Positions 63,401-64,000 of a stretch of DNA of 64,000 bases are shown here, piece by piece. This DNA is from Bacillota bacterium (GTDB lineage: Bacteria > Bacillota_I > Bacilli_A > RF39 > UBA660). A program made the translations under genes and the position numbers. The number at the start of each line of letters is the position of its first letter. Position 1 is the first letter of the stretch. The notes beneath the pieces are model-generated. The model saw only the letters and a list, made by a program, of their open reading frames with translations. It made no database searches and was not told where the DNA came from. The stretch covers positions 620,001 to 684,000 of the forward strand of contig JAEWOE010000006.1 of assembly GCA_023460995.1 (NCBI GenBank), read 5' to 3'.

Positions 63401-64000
63401 AATTAGTACTAATAATGCTTCTGAAGAAAAGTTTGATATATATTATGCAGCTGGAAAAGATGGTAAGAAAAAAACTAGATTAATGATAACTTCAATAGGG
63501 GCATATACAGGCATGACTGAACCAGATGATTATTATGCAAGCTGGAATATGTCTAAAATTGCTTCACATGGGTGCTGCTGCAGTTATGTTGGCGAAAAGA
63601 ACTTAGGTACTGCTGAAGTTAAATACTGCTGCCTAGGCTTTACGGATTATGAAATAGGGGCATTACAGTTATCAGCGCCATATGATTTGTGTTCTTATTC
63701 AACTCCTGATCATTATACTGTCACTGCTAATTATTCTTCTATATTTTTAATGCCAGATGATGTTTTAGAGTATACAAGACATACTCATAATGAAACAGTA
63801 TGGGAAAGAAGAAAACTAAATGCTGATGATTCTTTATCAAAAAAACAACCATCTTACATTGTTTATTTTGTAGATAACTTTGAAGATAGATTAAATAATG
63901 AGGAAGCAAAAAAGCAGTGGGATTCAGTAAAAAAAGCATCCGAAAATTTTATGGCAAATGGGTTACCTCTTCCTATAATGGTAGTTGAAAGAGAGAAAAT
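60441..64000 (+). CDS. Very large helical-repeat protein with Cys-rich C-terminal region (partial)
   Basis: Starts at ATG 60441 behind TTTGGAGGTTAAC and stays open for 1186 codons to the window edge. Residues about 110-720 hold at least eight degenerate units of 50-60 residues of the form 'xxLAxxxGYIPxx...S..IM...I...P..I' (for example 'AVNNGYIPNEN', 'ALDSGFIPNAK', 'AINNAYIPNVY'), ankyrin-like in idea but not ankyrin in sequence. Near the end comes a different domain with 'SHGCCCSYVG', 'VKYCCLGFTDYE', 'TRHTHNETVWERR' and 'PSYIVYFVDNF'. Family not recognised. Size and position suggest a recognition protein or polymorphic effector; no nuclease motif is evident. Confidence 0.8.
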   Translation, partial: MKNPLEVLFGKNSKQYRKIIKLLDKSNYIDVLKEDAYSFDNRNRFNISDSLLVDKIKKRLEKEVISSPNLLQTMIENNYFEVNDYINIAVANDTKVLDKLISSSVTITDETILMALNKGYAPTPQFIENNYHYFNDIDIISKLLDSFYMFNDEALESKFSSAFSNPKLMLKALEWGYTPTSNFLNKCSAFKDETVLDKLLSNYPITDAVLNTCFAGNPTAQRKIVELNPSLLLKLNGNSELYTQFWIEAIKKDYIPEEAIKSYSMAGNYLLMSKVIRHKPDYIKYCQVVDTKERENLDTLALAMGYLPTKEEVIGSKYIRNSYKLMESAIMQRPEMIKYIETRSLNGAYITNITKEQFFELAKLSIKNGYIPEEEDIKLTPRLADSYDIMKAIISKYPKYIEKCSEDIENIEELSSIALSNDYQLTDTLPKHIETCECIVKEKFIKHYYVASPNRNNYSLDLYNFLIENNCKISQIVHLFCGNYDVMKLIVEKEPSKISSFILLNDDLTRQQIDEICLLAVNNGYIPNENDKVFGKGLESAKLMIKRFPNFINETSLFDGFFINATPIPEYEELCQLALDSGFIPNAKLMGYGMDNKFKYSYSIMKKVLETNSYAIDICMVTDKDKYDELCKIAINNAYIPNVYGITHHGKLRTNYDMLAIVVKDNPLVVLDVELSSSNELEGLLKLAIQSGLNIDSLDDNKLMKLFLPIPKEKWVLYLKPEKIIVLENSIKFYNTNDEIASTLKPEFLKETITSNFTKIQIEILSCYPKLQEEIIRLNTYYNKDSLKTKIVYELVNEFKENMQWVTILENVLKNINSPEFRNLFLDLDGREVTDNDRKKIVYLLNCGNHLDISSYSDLQKFEDIRQEYIDKLIQRNTVGSLKSAYLEKVFGIDLPTAINFVKTYGESLNGSGTNNISTEDKELFNILSNIKNIINTNNTEILKSYINSVQIIKTSYSLMMIFENKLKEVYTNEFNKSFTKPLDEDKISTNNASEEKFDIYYAAGKDGKKKTRLMITSIGAYTGMTEPDDYYASWNMSKIASHGCCCSYVGEKNLGTAEVKYCCLGFTDYEIGALQLSAPYDLCSYSTPDHYTVTANYSSIFLMPDDVLEYTRHTHNETVWERRKLNADDSLSKKQPSYIVYFVDNFEDRLNNEEAKKQWDSVKKASENFMANGLPLPIMVVEREK

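Noticed and set aside
1..64000. Mycoplasma-type genetic code (TGA = Trp)
   Set aside because: TGA ends several intact genes and Trp positions use TGG; with sporulation genes this excludes Mollicutes code 4.

Overview
The window is very AT-rich bacterial DNA with Gram-positive features: strong AGGTGAT/GGAGG ribosome binding sites, TTGACA-17-TATAAT promoters, GTG starts, and one-to-four-base gene overlaps. TGA is used as a stop codon (end of deoD, prpC and spoVAD), so this is not the Mycoplasma code. Sporulation genes (SpoIIAA, a SigF-type sigma factor, SpoVAC-D-E), pyruvate:ferredoxin oxidoreductase, PrkC/PrpC/RsgA and a short RelA/SpoT protein point to an anaerobic, probably gut-associated, endospore-forming member of the Bacillota, most likely an uncultured Bacilli or Erysipelotrichia-like lineage. 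That placement is inference.

Region 1 (1-27.3 kb) is mostly housekeeping: SpoIIAA and sigma factor; an exopolysaccharide polymerase fused to an Alg14-like subunit, followed by its Alg13-like partner; the spoVA operon behind a SigG-type promoter; two membrane proteins with disordered N-termini; uvrA; a membrane-linked XRE regulator; a lone type IV pilin; purine salvage (deoD-add); an M16 peptidase pair; secG; the translation and Ser/Thr-phosphorylation operon rlmN-prpC-prkC-rsgA-rpe; and PFOR. Region 2 (27.3-34.4 kb) carries secreted proteins (M23 endopeptidase, a lipoprotein-like protein, a transglutaminase-like protein), a DHH phosphoesterase, recG and two candidate small RNAs with their own promoters and terminators.

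Region 3 (34.4-46.5 kb) is accessory. Downstream of recG is a candidate sRNA whose terminator sequence recurs almost unchanged at 36.37, 37.26 and 39.90 kb, dividing the region into cassettes of unrecognised genes. A degraded cyclic beta-glucan-synthase-like gene, a UmuC/YolD translesion pair, a large solenoid-like protein and an AraC/GyrI-like regulator follow. Region 4 (46.6-49.6 kb) is an ArsR-controlled operon: permease, thioredoxins and a CcdA-like protein, with two matching palindromic operators.

Region 5 (49.9-64 kb) is accessory and defence-like: a DUF5684-type membrane protein, a Cys-containing micro-ORF ahead of a short RSH (p)ppGpp enzyme, a decayed lipoprotein gene, an OLD-family ATPase/TOPRIM nuclease, a multi-TM protein resembling Pycsar-type effectors, and a compact operon of MazG-like pyrophosphohydrolase, HEPN-like protein and PD-(D/E)xK-DUF2075 helicase. 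It ends in a very large helical-repeat protein with a Cys-rich C-terminal part that runs off the window. LexA/DinR boxes in front of uvrA, recG and umuC suggest one shared SOS circuit.
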